This document shows, piece after piece, positions 1 through 10,933 of a stretch of DNA of 64,000 nt. The stretch spans positions 2,542,001 through 2,606,000 of the forward strand of contig OY725496.1 of NCBI GenBank assembly GCA_963281255.1, read 5' to 3'. The DNA is from Aphrocallistes beatrix (taxonomy: Eukaryota; Porifera; Hexactinellida; Sceptrulophora; Aphrocallistidae). Position 1 is the stretch's first letter. Every line of letters begins with the position of its first letter. The notes under the pieces were generated by a model that worked only from the letters and a program-made list of their open reading frames with translations, was not told the DNA's origin and did no database searches. The position numbers were made by a program, and so were the translations under genes.

Positions 1-35
1 CCGTATACATAGTAAAATCCTTCGCTATTTTTTCA

Positions 36-487
36 ATACAAGCGCGCTGCGCGGCTTGGGGTCACATCGATTAATTATAAGGGAAATAACATCTCTAAAT
101 ACGCCTGCCCTACTGTTATAATCGATATCGCACGAAAAATCACCAAAATGATCAATTTTGAAAATTTTGATGAGTAATGATGACTCATAACAAAGTGATG
201 AGTCATCATTTTTTATGATAGTTGTATTATATGTGAGGTATGTTAGTCTACAGATTCTATTAAAGTTTCAGCCTTCTATCTCCTATAATGGCTGAGTTAT
301 GCTCGAATAACTGTATTGCTTAACTTTTAAAAATATGACAATGACGTCATAATTCCATGATGAGTCGACATTTTGCTCTGAGCTCAGAAGTTAGTGGAGC
401 CATAGCCGAAGGACTCTTACATGCCAAAATCAGCTTTCTGACTGGTAGTTTCTCCAATCAATTCGTTACAGATATATCCTTACTATA
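36..487 (+). repeat. Dispersed repeat family A, copy 1
   Basis: This is one of about nine copies of a roughly 450-590 bp repeat in the window. It opens with the GC-rich stretch holding AAGCGCGC, continues with TTAATTATAAGGGA, then CRE-like and AP-1-like motifs, and closes with a motif ending CGTTACAGATATAT. This copy lacks part of the 5' GC block. It abuts the nuclease relic downstream and appears to truncate it. Confidence 0.8.
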
Positions 488-499
488 AATACCATCTGG

Positions 500-1256
500 G
501 TGCAGGGTTACTGTCCTACATGACTGGGATTAGGCTGTTATCTTGGCAGTTCCATCCCCATTCGGTGACCTCCATACCATCAGCCGTGCCCATCCACAAC
601 ATCACCTGGAAATAGCACCTCAGAGAGTGAAATTCATGGTGGAGGCTGTAGGTGGCAGTCTTTCGGGTGTAGCGAAGCTTTTGGCTGCACTCACTTTCTT
701 GCAGAGGATAGTGTATCTCAAGTCGCGAAGACTGTCCCCAGGGTTTGCATTGAACAACGCGATCATGACTTTATAACCAGTGCTTTCTATCACAACTGGG
801 TTTTGGTTTGGTGCTGAAAGCATCAGGTTTTTAAGATAGAATCCTCTTTGAACATGAACAGAGCAGACTTCTTTCCGAGCCCGAAAATGCTGGAAGTGGT
901 GTCAAACCCAGTGAATGCAAGCAGAAAAAGCAGGCTGTGGCAGATTTCATCCCCAAGCACCTGCTTTATCACCTTGATATCATACACTACGGTTGATTTC
1001 CCTTTATCCGAGCAGAAGTATATCTTCCTTGCATTGTTGTTAGGCGTGTATTGCAGCAGCAGAATCATAGATCCGTATTCTCGCCTATGAGAGTTGTTGT
1101 CTTTGAGGAGGCCATTGATACTGCTGCCTTCACAATGTCAACATCGGCATCCTCCTCAGCCTGTATTACATGGTACCCTCTTTCTCTCACACGTTCAGAA
1201 ATGAGACGGATGAGGGACTGTTTGTTGGCTTGATTGTAAAGGGAATCCTCCTTATT
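500..1256 (-). pseudogene. Broken PIN/FEN-like nuclease gene of a mobile-element family
   Basis: Read on the minus strand, the frame shows the acidic motif AEEDADVDIV, then IGENTDL, then FTGFDTTSSIFGLGK, RLPPTAS, and finally FHSLRCYFQVMLWMG with EWGW. This order matches a widespread invertebrate protein family that has a FEN1/XPG-like acidic core and a conserved GCDTTS and LPPT signature. The family is known to me as uncharacterised and usually repeat-associated. Frameshifts near 1068, 828 and 635 break the frame. The 3' end stops at the family A repeat near 487. The nuclease fold is inferred from the spaced acidic motifs and was not tested. Confidence 0.6.
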
Positions 1257-1501
1257 ACTACAGTCTCCGCCACGAAATTTCACCTTCTGAGGTGCTATTT
1301 CCAGATGATGATGTGGATGGGCATGGCTGAAAAAAATGATCCACTGGAACTGTTCCACAGGCTATAGTAGTCTCATATGTAGCTGCAGAAAACAAGGACT
1401 CAACTGTTCTCAAACATGCGGACGATGCAAAGATGACAACATTGGCAATATGAAAGAAGGAATTGCATCGGATGATGAAACCGAAGATGGTATTGAAATT
1501 T
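1256..1501 (+). pseudogene. 3' fragment of a second copy of the PIN-like nuclease gene
   Basis: The plus strand encodes the C-terminal part of the same family as the minus-strand relic just upstream: ATKFHLLRCYFQMMMWMG, followed in another frame by a cysteine-rich tail, CSCRKQGLNCSQTCGRC, ending at a TGA at 1499-1501. It starts where the minus-strand copy begins. The two partial copies therefore meet in opposite orientation at about 1256 and create an inverted repeat (586-650 against 1264-1323). Confidence 0.55.
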
Positions 1502-3737
1502 GAACGTATCAATCCATCTATGCTAAAAATACATGAATACCACCAGTCGCAAACCATAATATTTCAAAACTAACATTTAGACTATTTATATTAAGAAATT
1601 CGTACTCAGCAAGCATAGCCGAGAAAAAGAAGGGGTCACTCAATATGGTTTACACAAAAATTTGGAGATCGGAATTTTTACATTCCAGGTTGTTGCTAGG
1701 GAGGGCCCAAAATATTTTGCTCTAAATATAGTCGATATATATATCAAATTGTCGGAAATTTGATGCTGAGCACGAATATGACAATAGAAAACCGCAATCA
1801 TTTGAAAAGTTAAACACAATTTTCAAAACCGGCGATTTTTATAGTCCGGGATCAACGACAGGGTCGTGGCAAATCACTTTCTGATACTCCGATTTCGGTA
1901 AAATTTTAGTATGTTGCTCTTAAGACATTATACTACGGAAAAATGCAATAAAACAATTTCTTGCATTTTTTTGGGGTTTAGGATTATATTTGCTTCCTAT
2001 TTTGACCTGACTACTTCAGGTAAGTATCTAGTTGACAAAAATAATCAAGGAGGGTAAATTTATATTTGGTACGTTAGTATATCGTATATCGTATTTCATT
2101 TTTTAAATTTATCCAAAATGTATTGAACCTTCTTCCTTTCTTACTTTTTTAGATTTCAACTGACTGATTCTATTCCCCCCCCCCCCCAATGACCTCATAG
2201 GGTCTGGGGTGGTAGGGGGGGGATGATTTACAATGTAAGTGCAGTATATGGTCTATCATTCTGATTTGTTTTGCATGGTTCAAACGATTTTATTTGTATT
2301 ACTTTCTAGGAGTTATGATGAATCGAACGAATCAGGGACTTGGGTTGTTCTTCGGGCTGAAGCAGAATTTGGAATCATATTCAAGTAATACTGGTATTTG
2401 ATTTGTACCACAAAAACTAATTAGGCCTGAATAGTTAGAAAGTGTCCGATGTTTCATGCAAGTCAAACTAATTCCTAAGAGACAACATATATTACCTCAG
2501 CAATAGGTTCTCGTATTTCCGAATCCACCCAAACAAGTAGATCAGATGTTTTAAAATTTATTATGTCTACGTAAATGGAGTTTTTTCTTATATATTTACT
2601 TCTCTGGCACAAGTGCTTACTCCAAATATTGTCAAATTTCGAGGATTTACCTGTATATTAAAAAGCCCTCGGAGGGCCGTTGGAAAAAGGAAACGCTACC
2701 GAAATGGGTGAGGAGGAATGAGAAGTACCTCTACATAAATTAAAAAATGTTACTGTTCCATTTGATAATTTTCCAAATGATTATTTCAGTTGCAAATACA
2801 AGGCAGGACACATTTACTCTCTCATATAATGTTTTTATTTAAAATTATTCTTCGCATAACTTATTTCATCATTGCACGAGTCCTTGATCAAAGAAAGCAC
2901 TCAAATGAAGACAAACTCTCTCCCTGGCATCAACAAACGATGTTTACACTTCAAGACTCCCGCCTAACATGGTGTCTATTCATATTATCTTATTTGTATC
3001 ATGTTGATTATTCGTATGATTACGAATATATTGATGCTTTAATGATTTTTATGTTGTGCTATAGGTGATCTACGTATGATCTTATAGAGAAGTATAAAAG
3101 CACAGTTATTAAGTCGGATCATCGTTTTTCTAGTTAGGTTAATATCTCGCCATCAAGAAAAGAGAAGTGAACTTATGATTCATCAACTGTTGTTGAGTAC
3201 GATGGGTGAGTCTACAATATAATGTTACATATTATTATATTGTGAATTATTTGAGTTAATGGTTGTAATTAGACGATGAAAAAACAAAGGTAGCTACCAT
3301 TAATCCAACCCTGATACTAGCAAAGTCAACAAAATAAGAAGTTAGAGGCAGATCCATTATGAGTAAACGATGCAAAGAAATACCTCCATCCATATTCAGC
3401 TGATAAAGTGCCAAGCCATGTATTGCACACACACTATCTACTAACTGCAAACAAGACATCCAATATACCAATTAACCTTCCTCAAATTCTCACAAACACT
3501 ACTTGTTGTGCAGTAAGGTTATCACATCACAATTTAATGTACACCACCGCTTTCATAGATCTATTTTGTATGGAGAGGAACAGGGGAGGGGGATGGCTAT
3601 TAGGGGAGGATGAAGCCATCATAGTAAATCCACTTCTCCTAGAGAAGAACGAGAAGCTAGAAGGAAGATTACAAACTCTGCATAGCTTTACTTATATATT
3701 CACCTTTGTATGTATTTTATAAAATATATTTAATATT
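1502..3737. other. Non-coding stretch, no gene recognised
   Basis: The open frames here are short, AT-rich and lack recognisable motifs. At 2174-2222 a run of about 14 C is followed by GGGGTGGTAGGGGGGGG, a small GC island that could form G-quadruplex or i-motif structure. Sequence at 1655-1785 resembles parts of the hairpin found inside the element at 35.25-36.45 kb and of family B, so it is probably old repeat debris. Confidence 0.5.
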
Positions 3738-4816
3738 TACCATAGCCATAGCCTACTATATAATAAGGCCTAAGAGTAAATTAACCAGGGATGCGGTAGA
3801 AGATGGATGAAGAAATACATGAGCTGCCTTAAATCATTAACAAAGCACAAAAGAGCTTAGGAATGTATTACCAGCATATATAAATATGGTGTCAAAGCAC
3901 CCATATCCGTTGTTAAAATTTAGATTAGCCATCAAATGATTGCGCAACAGGCTATATTTGGGTCAAATTTATTGATTTTCAGAGGCCGTTTAAGGGCACT
4001 TCTAAGTGTTTTTATGATAAGGTTTTTCGCATAGAACTGAGAAGTGAATGTGTTAATAGTAAAAATTTGGAATTTTTTCATGGAATGTTCTTACATTCCA
4101 GTGTTGCTATGGAAACGTGTTTCGGTCAGTTGGGACTATATCTTGAAAATAGCGATAGCTAGACATTCAAATTTAATCCCATTTGATAGCAAATAGGCTA
4201 CTTCCTATTTAGCTATAATACAATTTCTGTGTCTAAATTCAATGGTTTACGAGATATTCGACAAATTACCGAATGTGACCAATATGATAAATTGTCTAAT
4301 AACTCGTAGATTATTGAATTAAGACATAGAAATTGTATTATAGCTTAATAGGAAGTAGCCTATTTGCTATCAAATGGGATCTAATTTGAATGTCTAGCTA
4401 TCGCTGTTTTCAAGATAGCTCCAACTGACCAAACACGTTTCCATAGCAACACTGGAATGTAAGAACATTCCAAGAAAAAATTCCAAATTTTTCGTATTAA
4501 TACATTCACTTCTCAGTTCTATGCGAAAAACTTTATAATAAAAACACTTAGAAGTGCCCTTAAACGACCTCTGAAAATCACTAAATTTGACCCAAATATA
4601 GCCTGTTACGCAAACATTTGATCACTAATCTAAATTTTAACAACGGATATGGGTGCTTTGACACCATATTTATATATGCTGGTAATACATTCCTAAGCTC
4701 TATTGTGCTTTGTTAATGATTTAAGGCAGCTCATGTGTTTCTTCAACCATCTTCTACTGCCTCCCTAGTGTCAAATTCGCAAGTTACTCTGAGGCCTTAT
4801 TATAGTAGGCTATGTA
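3738..4816. repeat. Foldback element family B, copy 1 (about 1.08 kb inverted repeat)
   Basis: The left half, starting CATAGCCTACTATATAATAA, is repeated in reverse complement by the right half, ending TTATTATAGTAGGCTATG. The centre lies near 4270-4295. The arms are about 530 bp each and match closely by eye over their whole length (for example TTCTTACATTCCAGTGTTGC at 4090 against its complement near 4460). There is no coding sequence. A second copy lies at 51247-52329 and a fragment at 12773-12795. Confidence 0.9.
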
Positions 4817-5434
4817 TTTACTTATTTATTATTATTACGGCACAGAAGTTAAAGTATAAATTGTACAGAAACCTCTGGTCAATGCACATAGTCACATGCG
4901 ATTTGGGGCTAAAAAGTTTACCAAAAATCGGCATTACATTTATACAAGGATCCAATGTCTACTGTATTCATTCGAAATGGGCTTTATTGGGGGAGTCTTG
5001 TTATCAATAATATTCCCAACCATGTGCTCCTGGTTCCATGTTTTTCCAAATTTCCTTCGAGTAGAGTTTGGAAAATAGAATATCCTTACAATTGATCCAG
5101 AATTAAAATTCTCCCATTTGAACTTGGTTTTCCGCAATTCCAATGCTTATTTTTAACATGCGTACGTAACTTAAAATTATATATCTTCTGTATATACACA
5201 TAAATAGATATGTAGATATATAGATATAATCTTACTCTGTCGCCAGGATTCAACTATTAGCTAATTTGCTGTATCAATTTCATATGATCCAGACAACTAT
5301 ATTTTTCGCTAAATGATAGCGATCACATTATGTCTTGGACACCTGTGACTTGCCTCATCTTGCCTCCTTCGCGGCCAGGGCTGGGGTTGGTTAACCGATT
5401 TTAGGGTTCAGTTATTAACATTCCTCACATATGA

Positions 5435-5622
5435 TGCAACCATCATCAAAAAAATGATGACTCATCACTTTGTTATGACGTCATCATTATTCATCACAAT
5501 TTTAAAAATTGATCTCCATTATAATTAACCAATGTGACCTCAGACGACCGAAGGGAGCTTCTGGCGGACATAAAGTGTCCGCCAGCCGCGCAGCGCAAGC
5601 AAGCGAAGCGCGCTTGTATTAA
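5435..5622 (-). repeat. Dispersed repeat family A, partial copy in reverse orientation
   Basis: The reverse complement gives the GC-rich start (GCGCGCTTCGCTTGCTTGCG) followed by TTAATTATAA and the TGACGTCAT and TGATGAGTCATCA motifs of family A. The 3' half of the repeat is missing. Confidence 0.8.
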
Positions 5623-5753
5623 AAAAAACCCACCAATAATTTGATGCATTGTTTTCCGATTTAATGTATATATTAGCGATTTTATAATGAACAAAGGGAT
5701 ATGTTTATTTTAATGATGGTATGATACTACAAAAATTATATAGATGTATTAGA

Positions 5754-6498
5754 TTACACTTTATTCCACTCTTGCTCGCATTTCCTACAGATATAAGGGT
5801 CATCACCTATATCCGCTAACCATACATCTTCACAGCCAGTGTGATACCAACTATCACAGAAATCACATCTCACCCAGTCATCATTCTTCTGGTCTCTCAG
5901 AACTGGGGAATCATGCATTCCGCATTTCTCGCAGGTATCATTATCATCCTTGTCAACGACAAGAATGGGAGAAGTGACTACTTTACTGCCAGAAGAGGAT
6001 AGCTCACTACCAAAGCATCCAGATTTATACGTAGTAGCGTCTTTTTCGCGTTTACGCCTTGAAGATTTGGCAATCAGGAATTGACTCTTTAGAAGACGCC
6101 TGCGTCTTTTCTGTGTATCCTTAACAGCCTTTCTCTTGCATATATTCCGTTCCTTAGCCATCGTTACGAGGTGAGCTAGAGTCACATTAGTACATTGCAC
6201 CCCCATATCCGCTAATATCGATGCGAGTATCAATGAGCCTTCTTTGAAAGTTGACACAGCTATTGACGCAGAAGCTTGGAGAGAGTATTGTCCTACCTGT
6301 TTTCCTTTAGGAGCATTGTGACAGAGAACTGAATGTAGGGATTCATTGGCATTTTGTGTTAAACCAAGCGTCAAGGTGGAACACATGTCTAGGCTTGCAA
6401 ACTTCAAAAAAACATCTTGCAGTCGTGATAACTCATCTCCATTCAGATAGGATAGTCGCAGGTTGGGAGGTGGAATAGAGCTATCTTCGACTGAAAGT
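5754..6498 (-). pseudogene. PHD-finger protein fragment, C-terminal part of a Mutator-like transposase gene
   Basis: The minus-strand frame is open from about 6498 to the stop at 5754. The first part reads LSYLNGDELSRLQDVFLKFA, then GLTQNANESLHSVLC, the TQNxNESLxxxxW-type signature of Mutator-like transposase domains common in invertebrate repeats. A basic linker (KRRRRLLKSQ, RKREKD) follows. A C-terminal PHD finger starts CEKCGMHDSP and runs through CDFCDSWYHTGC to CRKCEQEW, with the C4-H-C3 ligands visible. No ATG lies at the proper place: the frame at 6407 begins with TTG, so the gene is 5'-truncated or has upstream exons that I cannot find. The catalytic region is absent. Whether the fragment is expressed is unknown. 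Confidence 0.55.
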
Positions 6499-6499
6499 T

Positions 6500-6984
6500 A
6501 GTCGAGAAGGAATTCTATTTTCCCATGTTTCAATTTGAAATAAAGCAATTAAGTATGCAATATTGTTTATTTTTAGACTCGTTTCCATTTAGTCGAGAAG
6601 GAATTCTATTTTGCCATGCTTATTTGAGAGAAATTCAGTATGCAATATTGTTTATTTTCGACTCTTGTTTCGGGAGAGCTGCATTTGTCCGAATTTTGTA
6701 GTATGCATTTGTCCTAAAAGTGTTTTTCTGAAGAAAGGGGTGTGTGTAGAGGCCTTTTAGGTGAGGCATATTGCTCCCCTTTGTGACCATTGAGGCATTT
6801 TGGTCGGGGAATATATTGTAATGCTAGGATTTTGCAGTTTTTAGGAGTGATGTTTATTTGCAAACTATGAAATTCGGACAAGTGTAACTTCAAAATTCGG
6901 GGAAATGCATGCGTCCACTTGTTTCTATTTAGTCGAGAAGGAATTCTATTCTTGCCATGTTTCGATTTGAAATAAAGCAATTAA
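6500..6984. repeat. Degenerate tandem copies and small inverted repeat
   Basis: The motif GTCGAGAAGGAATTCTATT recurs at about 6503, 6593 and 6933, each followed by related AT-rich sequence (CCATG, AATAAAGCAATTAAG, GCAATATTGTTTATTTT). Between copies 2 and 3 lies 6672-6915 with GCATTTGTCCGAATTTTG and the inverted AAATTCGGACAAGTG, related to the minisatellite at 26.35-26.76 kb. Confidence 0.55.
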
Positions 6985-8896
6985 GGATACCACCGTCGAA
7001 AAACCTTGCCTGGCGTAAAAATAGGCAAAAATTTTTATTGCTAATTTAATTGTATTATGATCGATCTACCATCTGATAGCACTATTTGGACGGTATTTAT
7101 TTAGATTTTTGTGAGTTAACCTCATAAAGTTTAGCGTTAATAAAAATTGAAAGATTATTGGAGGTTTTTGACTCATTTAACAATTAGTTTATTTGAAATT
7201 TTTTTTTATGATATGGATCTTAACATTGTTTTGGCACCTTTGGAGTTTATATAACACAAAGATTTAAAAGAATGGGAAAATAAAATCCAAACAAATAGCT
7301 CTATAAGGGAGTTCATTTATATAATGCTCGGGAAATCGCAAATTTGATCTCAGATATTTAGCGATCACTGGGTCAGAAATAAAATTCTGATCGTTTCATA
7401 AAAAAAATTTGTTCGGATCTGACCATTTGTTCTTGAGATATCGCTTATTATAGGTAAAGTTCGGGCATAATATCTCTCTATGGTCTCGAAAGAGAGCAAT
7501 GTCATATCTTAAAAACTACTGGAGATATATAATCTATTATATTCTAACTGAAAGGATATATGCGAAAATATATAGGTTCCTCGAAAATTCCTTTGTCAAA
7601 AAATAAATAATCCTCGACTTACATTGATTTAATTGTAATACAAATTCGATGGAGAACTTTGAATATATTAGAAAATGGCGAATCTAATCATTAAATATGT
7701 GTCCAAAAGTGGCTATTATGCTAAATAATGAATACAATTGTCGTTAATAATGTGTACAGAAAATTTGGAGAACTTTTGATAATTATTTTGAAGTTCTGAC
7801 CTTGGACCTCGCTGATTCGGTCAAAACCCCCCATTTAGGGTCCAAAAAGAGATATCTCTCTATCTCTGTAAATATCAGTCCAAATTCTTAGTTCTCACTT
7901 CTTAATATACTTTTTATGAGTGTACATATATGATTCTTTGATAACAAATGCACTACACCCTATGGAATGTTAAGTTTTAGATTTTTGTCATATGATGACG
8001 TAGCATTTTTTGAAAATCCTACTTAGAAACTAATAGTCGTAGACTTTCGCTCTAACTTCCAAATATACTTTTCAGAAGCTCTTTAACCATTCTAAACTGA
8101 TAGATTATACTTCGTAGTGCTAGGAATACGAATTATTATTCACAATTATCCCAAAACATTCGGGGTTAGGGACCTCAAGGAAATTTGTGGATTTTCAGAG
8201 TACTCTTGCTATTTTTTTTTAATATTTGGTTCAAATATACCTAAATCAGCAGTATAAATGAGAATAAATATCTGTGAATGCTTTTGTTCACTATTAATAA
8301 CTCATTCTATATTCTTCTTAACATCTAAACTTAAAATCTCTATATCTCGGGACTTTAATATTTCAAAATTGACCGTCTTTACAGAATTTTAACTCAAAAT
8401 TGGTTTGAGATAGAGGTTTGATAATTTCAAGAATTGTTCCATATTATTTGGCGATGAACGTAGGACCACAATTTTTTCGATATCTTCTAACTTGGTGATT
8501 TTATTCCTGATTTCCCAAAAAAACATACATTTTTGGCCCTTTTTTTTCGACACCGATAAAATTTACAATTTTTGTCATTTTAACTTTCTTCTGGTCTTAT
8601 GAAGTTGCAAATATGGTAGACTATCTATCATTCGATTTTGGCAGCATTTGATTCCTTGGTATGTCCTAAACATTTACTTGAGTGCCCGAATTTCTACAAT
8701 TAAGATGTGCTTGCGGAAAACGAAAAAAACAGACTTTGAGACACTGTATCTCAAAACTAGAAATGAGAATCAAAAACAGTTTGGAATGTGCCAGTATTTC
8801 TTGATCGAGATACCTCCCCACGCTTAACATCTCTTATAGCTCTACTTTCATCGAATGCTGTAGGCCAAACCATATGTTTTTTCGAGGGCGGTATCC
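6985..8896. mobile_element. TTAA-flanked non-autonomous element, family 1, copy 1
   Basis: TTAA at 6981-6984 and 8897-8900 brackets 1.9 kb with terminal inverted repeats of the type GGATACCGCCCTCGAAAAA (left GGATACCACCGTCGAAAAA; right ends TTTTTTCGAGGGCGGTATCC). Copies 2 and 3 at 41106-43042 and 46897-48826 share its length and interior. No long reading frame is present, so it moves, if at all, with enzymes made elsewhere. The TTAA target is that of piggyBac-type transposases, but these tips do not look like classical piggyBac tips, so the superfamily is left open. Confidence 0.8.
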
Positions 8897-8900
8897 TTAA

Positions 8901-10933
8901 AGTACAAGTTGCGATTATGAATATGTTGAACCCGAGGATTGTAATGATTTAACATCTTTTGTGGAAAATGAGGGTAAAACGTATTGCGATAAATCCCCAT
9001 TTGGGAAACATTTTAACACAATTTATGAGGTGTACTATATCCGAAGTTTTACTTTTGAATGAGAAACCTTGTTTGGAAGCCAACCCTTGTAATAATCCCG
9101 AAATTATCGATTATCTATAAACTTAGTAATATATGGCTAAAATTCCACTTGGTCAGGCATAATTTTAGGATTTGGTTCCAGTGAATCGGATGTTTACATG
9201 AATCATTATAGTAATGCAATTTTAGAAAATTTGGATGTGTATAGTAAAGATAGACATATTAAATTCTCGTACTGGTGTGACCAGGGGATCTGATAAGGAT
9301 TATGCATCCTAACATAATTAAAAGATTAGCAGCTTATTGCTTTGCTTTTCATCCCAGAGCTAAGGAGGTATTTAAAAGTTATTCGCGTAAAAGAGATTCT
9401 TCTGAGGAAGAGAATTGTCAGGAGGAATGGCAGAGAAGAAGTAAGAAGAAATGTAATAGCTTTTAGTCTCTAAATCTATCAGTTTTTCTCAAGTTAGACC
9501 ATTAGTAAATAATCAAAATAAAAGAAAATTAGATGCAAGTAATGAATGACATAAATGAAACTGATAAAAAGAAATGTAAAATTAGTGTAGTAAAAATGAA
9601 AAAACAGCTAAAATTTGTATCTAGGTTGCGTCAGAGATTATCTGATTTGAAAAAATGGAGTGAATTTTCTGTGTCACGAATCAGTGATAATATCGACAGT
9701 GACGATGCCGATATTATCACTGATTCAGATCTTGTAGAACAAGATATTTTGCGTTTAAAGTTGCCTCCCTTCCGCCCGCCAAATAAAGACTGGCAAAAAA
9801 GTTTTTATAGTGACCTTATTTTATTTTGTATCCGTGCTGTTGTTGTCATTGTTATTGTTTTTATTTTGTATTCATGTTTTTTTTTCCTTTTTACTTCTTC
9901 ATAGCACTTAGTGTTCTTTATCAAATGCAATCAACTCATTCTCATTTGTTGTCATAACCTGGAAGTGTAGTTTGCGTCAAACATATCTCAAATATTTGAC
10001 TTGCCCGAAATTTGGAACTAACAAACATATGGTGATTCAAATGTTGCATTCCACGCATACGTAATTACACTTCAGATATCTAACAAGGGAAATTAGACGA
10101 TTTACTCGCTCAAAATGGAAGTGCATTACAATAACAATACTGGCAGGGTGCTAGCTTAGTCCAGAACCTCAATTGAATTGACTTTATTAATCATAGTTAT
10201 TTCAAGCATATTAATAAAGATGATAAATTTACAATTACAATTTATTATTTATCATTTATCAAAAAGACAAAGCCGCTGTGGATTTTAAAACAACCAATTA
10301 GATATGTTGAATTGAAATTAAAATTCAGACAAGCTGAAATAATGTTTATGCAGACAAATACAATGGGAATATAAAATTGGGTAATCAATTATTGTATTTT
10401 AAACGAGTGTGCAAACTTACAGTATCCGGTTCAGACCGCGAAATGAAAATTTTAAATAAATTCCAATGAGATTCTTTGGTTGCTACGGAAATTATTTCAT
10501 CCATTTTGGTAAATATGCAAATCAATGCTATCTTTGACCCGCAAATTATTATGTTTTTATTTCCAATGTCGAATGTATTGCTGATAACATGTAATAAGGA
10601 ATATCATTTTCGCATATTATATACACAAATTTGAGATTTTTCCATAATGGCAGATTATCGTGAGATCCCCAAGACATGACTTAATTCGGCCAAAATATTC
10701 ACACGAATTAGCATCCAGGCAGCAATGGCTGAAATAATGGAATTTGTTGAGTTAGATACTCCTCAAACAAATACTACACATTTGTATTGGATTTGTATTG
10801 GATCAATTTCGCTTAATATAAAGTATCTCTATTATGAACATATTTTTTGGTCCCTAAGTGGTTTACAATAAGCGACCCAGACTGTATTCCGATTATATTG
10901 ATTTCAGACTATTTATATGTAGACTATTCCACA
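8901..10933. other. Eroded sequence, possible coding debris
   Basis: Short stretches at 8930-9300 read like broken coding sequence (for example GFGSSESDVYMNHYSN), and an open frame at 9533-9904 encodes a lysine-rich segment (KKQLKFVSRLRQRLSDLKKW) with a hydrophobic end. I recognise no family. The frame may be a remnant of a mobile-element gene or a chance frame in AT-rich DNA. The rest, 9905-10933, shows nothing I can name. Confidence 0.3.

Noticed and set aside
2174-2222. Poly-C/poly-G tract as a regulatory GC box
   Set aside because: No gene starts nearby; homopolymer length may be an assembly or sequencing effect.
4735-5143. Open frames at the edge of the first foldback element
   Set aside because: They begin in the terminal part of a non-coding foldback repeat and lack any domain.
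9533-9904. Open frame of 123 codons with lysine-rich start and hydrophobic end
   Set aside because: No recognisable motif, biased AT-rich composition, and the C-terminal hydrophobic run is a T-rich tract. Kept only as possible debris.
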